A stretch of DNA of 26,952 bases from positions 1 through 26,952 of the forward strand of contig JAEORM010000253.1 in assembly GCA_016840905.1 (NCBI GenBank), read 5' to 3'. The notes below the pieces were generated by a model, which was not told the DNA's origin, did no database searches, and saw only the letters and a list, made by a program, of their open reading frames with translations. The DNA is from Candidatus Gerdarchaeota archaeon. Lineage in GTDB: Archaea; Asgardarchaeota; Heimdallarchaeia; JABLTI01. Position numbers and translations under genes: made by a program. Each line of letters opens with the position of its first letter. The stretch's first letter is position 1. Below, one piece after another: positions 1 through 7,195 of the stretch.

Positions 1-151
1 CAATCGCCAGTTTTGTTATCTTTCAAATTTTTATTTATGATACCTATCACCTATTATAATTCTAGAATTCAACTATTTGATTAGATTCATATAGGAAATT
101 AACTTAGTAATTATTAAGAAAAAATTTTCATAAAAAGGGTTTGAGAGATAT

Positions 152-706
152 ATGACAAAAGATGATGAAAAACACTGCAATTTCTGTGGTAATTTAATTA
201 GAGAAGAGGATGTTTTTTGTAGTAATTGTGGTGCAAATTTAGATGAAAAATCAATTGATACCAGTGGAAATGATATCACAACTACTGAATCATTAATAGA
301 ACCACTAGGTCAACCATTGCATGAAGAAGTACAAGAAGAATCTAATGTTAGGATATTATCTGAACGACCATTGACTTCTGAAGCTATAGAAATACAACGA
401 TTCACACATGAACCAACGAGTTCAAGCTATGTTTTAGCAACGTCTAACAGAATACCTTCTAATAAAGGTAATAATGTCCCAGCTATTGTTTCTATAGTTT
501 GCACTGTTATTGCAGCAATACTTTTTGCAATACCATGTCCTTGTGTAGGAATGTTTGGGGGTATTCCTTTTAGTTTACTAGCATTCATTTTTGCTATTGT
601 TGGATTAACCAATCCCAATAGACGAGTAATGTCGATCACTGCATTTATAATCAGCCTTCTCGCTCCAGGTATCTGGTATCTACAATTCCGCTTTCTCTGG
701 TTTTAG
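152..706 (+). CDS. Zinc-ribbon membrane protein
   Basis: 184 aa. The N-terminus is a small zinc ribbon with two CxxC knuckles (C9, C12, C23, C26). A polar, acidic linker of about 80 residues follows. The last 75 residues hold two or three hydrophobic segments with Gly, Pro and Cys-rich turns (around 112-152 and 160-180), resembling the DUF4190-like membrane modules often found behind zinc ribbons. It is probably a small membrane protein with the ribbon in the cytoplasm. No enzymatic motif is visible and the role is unknown. The ATG is preceded by only a weak purine stretch (GAGAG). Downstream lies a T-rich tract but no hairpin. Confidence 0.85.
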   Translation: MTKDDEKHCNFCGNLIREEDVFCSNCGANLDEKSIDTSGNDITTTESLIEPLGQPLHEEVQEESNVRILSERPLTSEAIEIQRFTHEPTSSSYVLATSNRIPSNKGNNVPAIVSIVCTVIAAILFAIPCPCVGMFGGIPFSLLAFIFAIVGLTNPNRRVMSITAFIISLLAPGIWYLQFRFLWF

Positions 707-733
707 CTTATTCCTCTTTTTCCTATTTTTTTA
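707..733 (+). terminator. Poly-T tract after the zinc-ribbon gene
   Basis: Immediately after the stop the + strand is a run of T with few C, including T5 and T7 blocks, and has no stem-loop. Archaeal RNA polymerase terminates at such U-tracts. Inferred from composition only. Confidence 0.35.
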
Positions 734-745
734 TTAAATACCAAG

Positions 746-756
746 ATTTAAATAAG
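746..756 (+). promoter_or_regulatory. TATA box of the tandem-GNAT gene
   Basis: TTTAAATA at 747-754, 56 nt upstream of the ATG at 803. This predicts transcription starting near 778 and a leader of about 25 nt that contains the SD GGTGAT (794-799). The same box at a similar distance precedes the VOC and DsrE-like genes in this window. Confidence 0.45.
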
Positions 757-802
757 TTACCACCAAAGTAGTAACTAACAAAGATTTTTCTTTGGTGATA
801 AA

Positions 803-1858
803 ATGAAAAGTAATGAATATACAATAATTGAATTTGATCCACAAACAGCTTCTGAAGAATTATTTGATAGATTTCTTGATTTAGCAATAAAATTGGGAAA
901 AGAAAAAAGACCAGATGAACCTATTCCTCCAAAAGAATTGCTAAAACAGAATATTAAATTAACTTCACCTGAGGTTGAGAAAAGGTATTTTTTAATCAAA
1001 CACAAAGAAGGAGATATCATTGGACGAGCTAATATAGCATTTAGCACTATTGAAAATCCCGCTTATGAAAAGAATAAAGGTTTGGCTAATATTGAATTAT
1101 CAATTGCTAAGGAATATCGTAATAATGGTTTAGGTACTTTACTCCTAAAAGAACTAGTAAAAGAAGCTAAAAATAAATCTGTTGTTAATTCTTTATTGGC
1201 AGATGTATGGCATGAATCAGGGCATTCGTTCTGTAAAAAAAATAATGGTATTGTTGCTTTAGAAGCAGCTGAAAATAGATTGTATTTAAAAGATATCAAT
1301 TGGTCAATGATTGAGCAATGGAAAACAGAATGTGAAAATAAAGCCAAAGAAAATGGGACAACTCTCGAGACTTATATTACTATTCCTGATGATATTTTAC
1401 AAGAATTTGTTGACCTTTATTCTGTTTTATCTAATCAACAACCTTTGGGTGATATTGATTTTGAAACTAGAATAACTCCTGAATCTAGACGAAAAATGAT
1501 AGAACAACTAGAACAACAAGGAATTACTGTTCATACAAAAATAACAAGGGAAAAGGATGGAACAATAAGTGGGATTACTGAAATTTTTAGTATCAGAGAT
1601 CTTCCTCATCGAATAATTCAGCTAATCACTGGTGTGAAAGAGGAATATCGAGGACGTGGTTTGGGTAAATTGTTGAAGGCAGATATGGCTCTCTATATTC
1701 GTGAAAATCTACCTAATGCAAAATATATCCAAACTGAGAATGCTACAACAAATGCTCCAATGTTGTCTATAAACACTAGAATGGGATTCAAGGAATTTAT
1801 TTCGGAAACAATTTACAAATTTGAGTTGAATGATTTAGCAAAGAAATTAGAACTTTAG
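803..1858 (+). CDS. Tandem GNAT-domain N-acetyltransferase
   Basis: 351 aa with two GNAT folds. Each has the acetyl-CoA pyrophosphate-binding motif R-x-x-G-x-G/A: RNNGLG at about residues 106-111 and RGRGLG at about 283-288. The C-terminal copy ends with the typical 'N-x-R-M-G-F' strand that closes the acetyl-CoA site. The layout resembles mycothiol-synthase-like double-GNAT proteins, in which usually one half is catalytic. The substrate cannot be deduced. SD GGTGAT is 5 nt upstream of the ATG and a TATA box lies at 746-756, so it is probably monocistronic. The intergenic stretch after it is T-rich. Confidence 0.88.
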   Translation: MKSNEYTIIEFDPQTASEELFDRFLDLAIKLGKEKRPDEPIPPKELLKQNIKLTSPEVEKRYFLIKHKEGDIIGRANIAFSTIENPAYEKNKGLANIELSIAKEYRNNGLGTLLLKELVKEAKNKSVVNSLLADVWHESGHSFCKKNNGIVALEAAENRLYLKDINWSMIEQWKTECENKAKENGTTLETYITIPDDILQEFVDLYSVLSNQQPLGDIDFETRITPESRRKMIEQLEQQGITVHTKITREKDGTISGITEIFSIRDLPHRIIQLITGVKEEYRGRGLGKLLKADMALYIRENLPNAKYIQTENATTNAPMLSINTRMGFKEFISETIYKFELNDLAKKLEL

Positions 1859-1967
1859 TTTCTTTGTTTTTATTTTATTTGAAAGTGTTTTGCTTCTAAA
1901 ACAAGTTTTAAAAAAAGAAATTCAAATGTGATGATTGAGAAAATAAGTAAGTATTTATCTTTAATTC

Positions 1968-2012
1968 CATTATTTTAGAAAGATATTGTTAATCCATTTT
2001 TCTAAAATAATG
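1968..2012. promoter_or_regulatory. 14-bp inverted repeat before the response-regulator gene
   Basis: Perfect arms CATTATTTTAGAAA (1968-1981) and TTTCTAAAATAATG (1999-2012) are separated by 17 nt. The arm centres are 31 bp apart, close to three helical turns, so a dimeric regulator could bind both arms on one face. A TATA-like GTATTTAT (1951-1958) would place the transcription start near 1983, between the arms. That favours a DNA operator, although an RNA hairpin just upstream of the start codon is also possible. Confidence 0.45.
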
Positions 2013-2028
2013 AATGAAGGGTTTACCA

Positions 2029-3138
2029 ATGAGTGCTAATGAATCATTAAAAACTAAAATAAATTTGCTAATAACAGATGATGATAAAGATATAAGAGAA
2101 ATTTTTGTTGAAATTTTAAAGAGAAGTGGATATAACAATGTCGATAGTGCAGGAACAGGTGAGGAAGCTATTGAAATACTTTCTAGTAAGTTTATTGATA
2201 TTGCTTTAATTGATCTTAATTTACCTGACATTAATGGTATTGATCTTATTTCTCAATATCGAACAATTAGCCCTGATACAGAATTTATCATCATTACTGG
2301 GTATGGTTCAATTGATTCTGCTATAAAAGCTATGCAATTTGATGTTGGCGGATATCTCGAAAAACCAATTAGTGGAGATAAATTACTTCGAACTTTAGAA
2401 GAGGTTCTTATTAAACATAATTTGAAATTAGAAAATCAGCGATTTCTTAAGGATCTTGAAAATGCAAATAAAGAAATACTATTCCTTAATGATCTCTTAG
2501 TTAATAATGTCGATGAATTGAATCAGTCTCTTCTTCTAACTATGGTTCAAATTGAAAAGCTCAATCCAACTGATGAACAAAAAAAGGTTTTGCGTTTATT
2601 CCAACAAGCTATTAGAAAAAATGCTCGATTAACCAGGAATATTAAAAAACTGCAATCAATAGAAGAAAAGAAAGAATCTGATATCGTAGAAATAGATCTC
2701 ACGAGAACTTTCAATACAGCAATAAATAGATTGAGAAGCGATTATAGTGATAAAAGTTTTGAGATTTATGGTGACCTTGACCAATCAAGAATTGTTTTAG
2801 CTGATAATGATCTTTTACATTTTATTTCTGAAATATTATCGATATCTATTCTTAATGATCCAAATCCCAAAATAAGAATTAATCTAGAATTTAGTAAAGT
2901 GAAAACTGATGAGACAAATTACATAAAAATCAATATTCGTGCTTTTCATGTAAAATATATTTTTGAACAAAAAGATATTACCCATCCCTCAGAATTGGTT
3001 CATTCAACAAATGATCAATCATTTCAAGATATGGGTCCTTTTGTGATTAATTCCTTGTTGAATTTTTATAAGGGTTATTTAGAGATGCCTGATAAAGAAG
3101 ATAGTAATTTATTAAATATTTATTTACCATCAATTTGA
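2029..3138 (+). CDS. Response regulator with degenerate histidine-kinase-like output
   Basis: 369 aa from the ATG at 2029, chosen because GAAGGG lies just upstream; an in-frame ATG at 2014 would add five residues. Residues 1-125 form a CheY-like receiver with the acidic pair D17/D18, phospho-acceptor D62, switch Thr T90 and Lys K112. A long helical region (about 130-220) follows that resembles a dimerisation/phosphotransfer helix pair but has VNNVDEL where a kinase would have the H-box histidine. The C-terminal 140 residues look like a decayed HATPase domain: an N-box-like 'ADNDLLHFISEIL' and a 'GPFVINSLLNFYKG' in place of GLGLxxV, without the G-rich loops. It lacks a DNA-binding domain. It probably works by protein-protein contact. 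No partner kinase is nearby. Confidence 0.8.
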   Translation: MSANESLKTKINLLITDDDKDIREIFVEILKRSGYNNVDSAGTGEEAIEILSSKFIDIALIDLNLPDINGIDLISQYRTISPDTEFIIITGYGSIDSAIKAMQFDVGGYLEKPISGDKLLRTLEEVLIKHNLKLENQRFLKDLENANKEILFLNDLLVNNVDELNQSLLLTMVQIEKLNPTDEQKKVLRLFQQAIRKNARLTRNIKKLQSIEEKKESDIVEIDLTRTFNTAINRLRSDYSDKSFEIYGDLDQSRIVLADNDLLHFISEILSISILNDPNPKIRINLEFSKVKTDETNYIKINIRAFHVKYIFEQKDITHPSELVHSTNDQSFQDMGPFVINSLLNFYKGYLEMPDKEDSNLLNIYLPSI

Positions 3139-3156
3139 GTATAAAAATAAAACTAC

Positions 3157-3181
3157 TTTGAAGCAGTAGTTCTGCTTCAAA
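3157..3181. terminator. Stem-loop between convergent genes
   Basis: TTTGAAGCAG (3157-3166) and CTGCTTCAAA (3172-3181) form a perfect 10-bp stem with a 5-nt loop. It lies in the 45-nt gap between the response-regulator stop (3138) and the stop of the opposing membrane-protein gene (3184). It is probably a shared bidirectional terminator or 3'-end stabiliser. Confidence 0.6.
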
Positions 3182-3183
3182 AG

Positions 3184-3888
3184 TTATTCTTTTTCTAATC
3201 TTCTTTTTTGTCTTCTTATTAAAAATTGCATAAGACCTAATGTTGAAAGAATAGTTAAAATAATAGTAATAAATGGAAATCCAGCTGCTGACGTAGTTCT
3301 TGTTGTTGTTGAAACATATTCGGTTCCATTAATAGTAGTTGTTATTACAACTTTGAGTGCATCAAACCATTCTGCCATCGTAGGTGCATATAAAGAGCTG
3401 AAAATTAAAACCCAGAATAACGTAAATAATCCAATGAATGGGAAAAGTCCACTGAAAATTATCTCTTTGAAATTCCATTCTAATTTAAAGAGATAGAAAC
3501 CTCCCAGAGTTACTGCAGCATATAAACCAATCATTAGAAGAAGCCACCAACCTTTTTGTGCACCAAAAAGCCCTAACAAAACTCCAGCAATGCTTGCTAC
3601 TAGAATTTTAATCCAATATAGTCTTTGAGTATTTTCCATTTCTTCTAAGCTTTTGAGTTTTCGTTTAAACCATCCAAGTTCTTTTTCTTCAACATCGTCT
3701 TTTTTAGGAGGAATAAAATCTTCAGGTAATTCATAATCTTCATATTCTTCTTCTATAGATTGAGGTGTTTCACCTTCACCATCGAAAGAGTCTTCATATT
3801 CATCTAAATCGATTTTTTCTGTCTTTTTGGTTTTTTCTTTATTTGAAGAACTTGAGGAAACTTTTTGTTTAGGATTCTTTTTTGACAT
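3184..3888 (-). CDS. Acidic membrane protein, possibly EMC6/Rab5ip-like
   Basis: 234 aa from the ATG at 3888, chosen because GGAG lies 9 nt upstream; in-frame starts at 3903 and 3915 exist but overlap the divergent gene. Residues 1-95 are highly charged (Lys/Ser-rich, then Asp/Glu-rich) and probably disordered and cytoplasmic. Three membrane segments follow: LYWIKILVASIAGVLLG, then one starting GWWLLLMIGLY, then one starting EIIFSGLFPF and ending FWVLIF. Spacing and character recall archaeal EMC6/Rab5ip-like proteins. A Thr-rich loop, a fourth segment and a basic tail (RRQKRR) complete it. The EMC6 link is pattern-based and unproven. The gene is head to head with the NFACT gene. Confidence 0.75.
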   Translation of the reverse strand: MSKKNPKQKVSSSSSNKEKTKKTEKIDLDEYEDSFDGEGETPQSIEEEYEDYELPEDFIPPKKDDVEEKELGWFKRKLKSLEEMENTQRLYWIKILVASIAGVLLGLFGAQKGWWLLLMIGLYAAVTLGGFYLFKLEWNFKEIIFSGLFPFIGLFTLFWVLIFSSLYAPTMAEWFDALKVVITTTINGTEYVSTTTRTTSAAGFPFITIILTILSTLGLMQFLIRRQKRRLEKE

Positions 3889-3891
3889 CTT

Positions 3892-3901
3892 AGGTGACTC
3901 C
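3892..3901. promoter_or_regulatory. Interleaved Shine-Dalgarno motifs of two divergent genes
   Basis: The ten bases AGGTGACTCC carry AGGTG on the + strand, 6 nt before the TTG at 3903, and GGAG on the - strand, 9 nt before the ATG at 3888. Only 14 nt separate the two starts. Both promoters must therefore lie inside the neighbour's coding region. Confidence 0.6.
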
Positions 3902-3902
3902 A

Positions 3903-5921
3903 TTGAAATCGTCAATGACTAATTTTGACATTAATGCTATCATCAATGAGCTTACACAGCGATTAAGTAAAAGCGAACTTAAAAACATTTTTGAACTTAA
4001 TGATATGTTCTTTTTTAGATTCAGAACTAAAACCGAAGGAACACAACATGTTGTTATAGAATTAGGAAAGAGATTGCATATCACTAAATATAAAAGAGAA
4101 TTTCCTCCAACCCCTTCAGGACTGTGTAAAGTATTTCGTACGCATATCAAAGGGAAATTTTTACAGTCAATTGAACAATACGATTTCGATAGAATCCTTG
4201 TTATGAAGTTTGAAGCATTTGAAAAAGTCTATACACTGATAATTGAATTATTTAGTAAAGGTAACATCATTTTACTAAGCCCTGAAAACAAAATACTTGT
4301 TGCTAAATATTATAAAAAAATGCGTGATAGGGATATCCATCCTGGTATAGAATTTCAATTCCCTCCTACAACTGGAAAGAATTTCTTAGAAGCTGAAATT
4401 GATTGGATAAAAGAAGAATTAAACAAGAAATCTGAGAAAGATGTTGTTACGCAAATATCTAAAACATTAAACATAAACAAGCTTTATGCACAAGAGGTAT
4501 GTCTCTTAGGGGGAGTAGATCCTTCTTTAGATTCTGAAAAAATCAACGATAAAATAATTGATGATATTATAAATGGAGTTAAAGTATTAAGAAAAACCAC
4601 TTTAGATTCAAAACTGGATCCTGTTGGTTATTTCGATAAGGAAACAGATGAATTAATTGATCAAGTGCCATTTCCATTGAAAGTATATTCAGATTATAAA
4701 ATGATCAAGTATCCCTCCTTTTCGGAAGCAATGGATGAACACTTTAGTACCACAGAATCAGATAGAGAATCCAATGTTGAATTGAATGCTGAACAACGTA
4801 AAATCAAACAGATTATTGAGGTTCGAAAGAAACAAGAAGATCACTTAGCTGAGATGGATAGGATTTCCGAGGAAGAAAAAGAAAAAGGTAATTTAATTTA
4901 TCTTTACTTGTCAGAAATTGATGAATTATTAGCAACCATAACAAATGCTCGAAGAAATAATATCGATTGGTCGGAAATTAAAGATAAATTAGCTGGAGCT
5001 AAAGCTAAGAGTATCAAAGGTGCACGATTATTAAAAGAGATAAAAGAAAATAGTAAAACCTTGGTGCTTGAACTTGATGGAAAAGAAATTGAAGTCGATT
5101 TTCTTTTAACTGCTTCTGAAAATGCAAGTGCAATGTATAAACAAGCTAAAAAATCAGAAGCAAAGAAACCAGGTGCACAAAAGAAAATTGATGAATTAAA
5201 TGAACGGATAGAAAAATTAGAATTGGGGCTTGAAGAACTTTCCCAGAAAGAAAAGATCTTAATTGAAAAACGAAATAGAGAATGGTTTGAGAAATTCCAT
5301 TGGTTTAAATCGTCAGACGGTTTTCTGGTAGTTGCAGGTAAAGATTTACGAACAAATAATGAATTAGTTAAGAAATATCTGGAGAAAGATGATATCTTTC
5401 TACATGCTGAAATTCATGGAGCAGCTGTTGTAGTTATAAAAGGTGAAGGTAAGAAAATACCTCAAAAAACAATAGATGAAGCAGCCATCTTTTCTGTTAG
5501 TTATTCAAAAGCATGGAAAGACAAAACAAGCACAGAAAATACTTTTTGGGTTAATCCTGATCAAGTTTCTTTTTCTGCTCCGTCAGGAGAATATTTGGCA
5601 AAGGGTAGTTTTATTATAAAGGGAACAAAAAATCTCTTACGAAATATTCCTCTAGAAATTGCAGTAGGAATAGTTATTGAGGAAAAATGGGCTTATGCAA
5701 TAGGTGCTCCACTTTCAGCTATACAAAATATGGAATCAATTGATAAAACTAAAATTATTAGATTAATTCCAGGAGATATAACTAAAAGTCAATTAGCGAA
5801 AACTATTGTTACAAGTTTCTTAAAAGGATTAGATGATAAAGATACTGCAAAAGTAAATGCAACAGCTCTAAATGATTTAATATCAATATTACCTGGAGAT
5901 TGTTATATTAAAAAAGAGTAA
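3903..5921 (+). CDS. rqcH: NFACT-family ribosome quality-control protein (Rqc2/NEMF/RqcH homologue)
   Basis: 672 aa from TTG 3903, which has AGGTG at optimal spacing; GTG 3894 overlaps the SD and ATG 3915 is a shorter option. Domain order is that of the family: NFACT-N (about 1-185) with the D-R pair of the DFDRIL motif that matches the functionally important DR of RqcH/Rqc2, a helix-hairpin-helix region, a long Glu/Lys-rich coiled-coil hairpin (about 290-470), and NFACT-R (about 480-600) with 'FHWFKSSDGFLVVAGKD' and 'DIFLHAEIHGA'. Family members bind obstructed large ribosomal subunits with peptidyl-tRNA and promote C-terminal tailing or degradation. The eukaryote-type NFACT-C region is not obvious. 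Ends at a hairpin (5947-5974). Confidence 0.93.
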   Translation: MKSSMTNFDINAIINELTQRLSKSELKNIFELNDMFFFRFRTKTEGTQHVVIELGKRLHITKYKREFPPTPSGLCKVFRTHIKGKFLQSIEQYDFDRILVMKFEAFEKVYTLIIELFSKGNIILLSPENKILVAKYYKKMRDRDIHPGIEFQFPPTTGKNFLEAEIDWIKEELNKKSEKDVVTQISKTLNINKLYAQEVCLLGGVDPSLDSEKINDKIIDDIINGVKVLRKTTLDSKLDPVGYFDKETDELIDQVPFPLKVYSDYKMIKYPSFSEAMDEHFSTTESDRESNVELNAEQRKIKQIIEVRKKQEDHLAEMDRISEEEKEKGNLIYLYLSEIDELLATITNARRNNIDWSEIKDKLAGAKAKSIKGARLLKEIKENSKTLVLELDGKEIEVDFLLTASENASAMYKQAKKSEAKKPGAQKKIDELNERIEKLELGLEELSQKEKILIEKRNREWFEKFHWFKSSDGFLVVAGKDLRTNNELVKKYLEKDDIFLHAEIHGAAVVVIKGEGKKIPQKTIDEAAIFSVSYSKAWKDKTSTENTFWVNPDQVSFSAPSGEYLAKGSFIIKGTKNLLRNIPLEIAVGIVIEEKWAYAIGAPLSAIQNMESIDKTKIIRLIPGDITKSQLAKTIVTSFLKGLDDKDTAKVNATALNDLISILPGDCYIKKE

Positions 5922-5946
5922 AAAAATAATTATTTAGAAATAAGCA

Positions 5947-5974
5947 ATCGGAAGATAAATTCTATACTTCCGAT
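5947..5974. terminator. Stem-loop after the NFACT gene
   Basis: ATCGGAAG (5947-5954) pairs with CTTCCGAT (5967-5974), an 8-bp stem with a 12-nt loop. On the + strand it is followed by a T-rich tract (TTTGTTCTTTTT). It lies between the convergent NFACT and aIF1 genes. Confidence 0.6.
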
Positions 5975-6022
5975 ATTTGTTCTTTTTCGCTAGTTTCTTG
6001 TCAAAGTAGTGCGTGTGTAGAT

Positions 6023-6331
6023 TTATTGAATATCTATATTTGAACTATCATAACCTTCTGATGTCAAAAGATCTTTTATACGATAACGATGATCGCCTTG
6101 AAGTTCAATTACTCCCTCTTTAGACGTCCCACCACAAGCACATTTATTCTTTAGGCGGGTAGTTAAAGAATCCAGATCCACTTCTTTTGGATTTATTCCC
6201 ATTATCAAAGTGACTTCTCTGCCCCATTTTCGTGTTTCAATACGCACTTTAATTCTTTGTTCTTCTTTAGCTATAGTTTGACACATACATAGCTCTTCGG
6301 GAAGACCACATTTTGAACAGGTGCCTGGCAT
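6023..6331 (-). CDS. sui1: Translation initiation factor aIF1 (SUI1)
   Basis: 102 aa, the usual archaeal length. The N-terminus has a zinc knuckle, CSKCGLPEELCMC (C6, C9, C15, C17). The SUI1 fold follows, with 'IKVRIETRKWGREVTLI', the basic 'LKNKCACGGTSK' loop and 'IELQGDHRYRIKDLL'. aIF1 binds the small ribosomal subunit at the P site and helps with start-codon fidelity and binding of initiator tRNA. SD GAGG is 9 nt before the ATG. The gene lies convergent to the NFACT gene, so two translation-linked genes are neighbours. The 160 nt upstream are A/T-rich with no recognised feature. Confidence 0.95.
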   Translation of the reverse strand: MPGTCSKCGLPEELCMCQTIAKEEQRIKVRIETRKWGREVTLIMGINPKEVDLDSLTTRLKNKCACGGTSKEGVIELQGDHRYRIKDLLTSEGYDSSNIDIQ

Positions 6332-6493
6332 AATAATTTTCCTCTAATTTTTAACCTCGCAATGTTTTCGAAAGTTAATTAAAATGTGAAATCATCAAAT
6401 AAATAGTTTTTCTAATAAGCGTATTATTTTTATCTAAAAAAGCTCAAAAAAGACTTTTTTTCACTAAAAAAAATAAAAAAAGTAGGAAAATTA

Positions 6494-6991
6494 CTAAGAT
6501 GCACAATCAGTTTCTATGATTTTAAATGCTTTATCAAGAATTTTCCTTTGTGCGGGGAAACCGATTTTTTTAAAAGCCTCATCTTTGGTAAACCATTGTC
6601 CTTTATCGAAATTCTCTTCTTCAACACAAATATTATCCTTAGAATCAATGTCTTCATACAAATAGAAATGAACTTCTTTGGTCAAGCGTTCTTGTTTATC
6701 AGTTTTGAACCAGTAATTTGTTTTGTCGATTTTTTTCACTAGTTCTATATTTTTTAACCCAGTCTCTTCTTTTATTTCACGTAAAGAAGTGTCTTCCAGT
6801 GATTCACCTTCTTCAATTCGTCCTTTAGGTAAGATCCATTTATGAGTATTCTGATCTCGAATTAAAGCAACTCGTATAAGACTATCATCACATTTCCTAA
6901 ACACTACTCCACCTGCTGAAACTTGATCTATAGAATCCGCTATATTGTTCTCTAGGTAAATGCTATTTTTTCTCTTTTTTATTTTTGACGT
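6494..6991 (-). CDS. Nudix hydrolase (MutT/diadenosine-polyphosphate type), apparent ACG start
   Basis: The Nudix box GxxxxxExxxxxxxREUxEExGU is intact (GRIEEGESLEDTSLREIKEETGL spread over two codon lines, starting 26 codons after GTG 6904). The fold '(K)WILPKGRIEEGE' resembles diphosphoinositol/diadenosine-polyphosphate hydrolases, so a pyrophosphohydrolase acting on NDP-X or NpnN is likely. The first canonical start (GTG 6904) would cut the protein to 136 aa inside the first beta strand, because the conserved strand 'QVSAGGVVFRK' is encoded upstream in the same open frame. No ATG, GTG or TTG lies between it and the upstream stop. The frame reaches an ACG at 6991, 7 nt behind the SD GGGAAGGTGA, giving 165 aa. 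ACG initiation or a lost or miscalled ATG is inferred. Confidence 0.8.
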   Translation of the reverse strand, partial: TSKIKKRKNSIYLENNIADSIDQVSAGGVVFRKCDDSLIRVALIRDQNTHKWILPKGRIEEGESLEDTSLREIKEETGLKNIELVKKIDKTNYWFKTDKQERLTKEVHFYLYEDIDSKDNICVEEENFDKGQWFTKDEAFKKIGFPAQRKILDKAFKIIETDCAS

Positions 6992-6998
6992 GTTTTTT

Positions 6999-7008
6999 TC
7001 ACCTTCCC
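6999..7008 (-). promoter_or_regulatory. Strong Shine-Dalgarno that decides the Nudix start
   Basis: GGGAAGGTGA on the minus strand is the best SD near this gene. It ends 7 nt before the in-frame ACG at 6991-6989, the same spacing used by the CorA, peptidase and VOC genes. No ATG, GTG or TTG in any frame at that spacing competes. Confidence 0.6.
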
Positions 7009-7195
7009 TTTTTCAACTGGAGTACTTTCCTTAATGCTAATCAATTTAACCAAACTTGGTATTGCCCTTAATATACCTTATTTGGTTTTATAGCAATATT
7101 TACTATACATTTTTTATTGGTGCTAGTCTCCAGCAAGCTAGCTTATGTTATAATCTAATAAAGAACCTACTAATAAATCATATTGTTATTTCAAT

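Noticed and set aside
7048..7087. AACCAAA / TTTGGTT inverted repeat and the nearby palindrome AAGCTAGCTT (7135-7144)
   Set aside because: Arms are only 7 bp with a 26-nt spacer, and the palindrome is short; not better than chance in this region.
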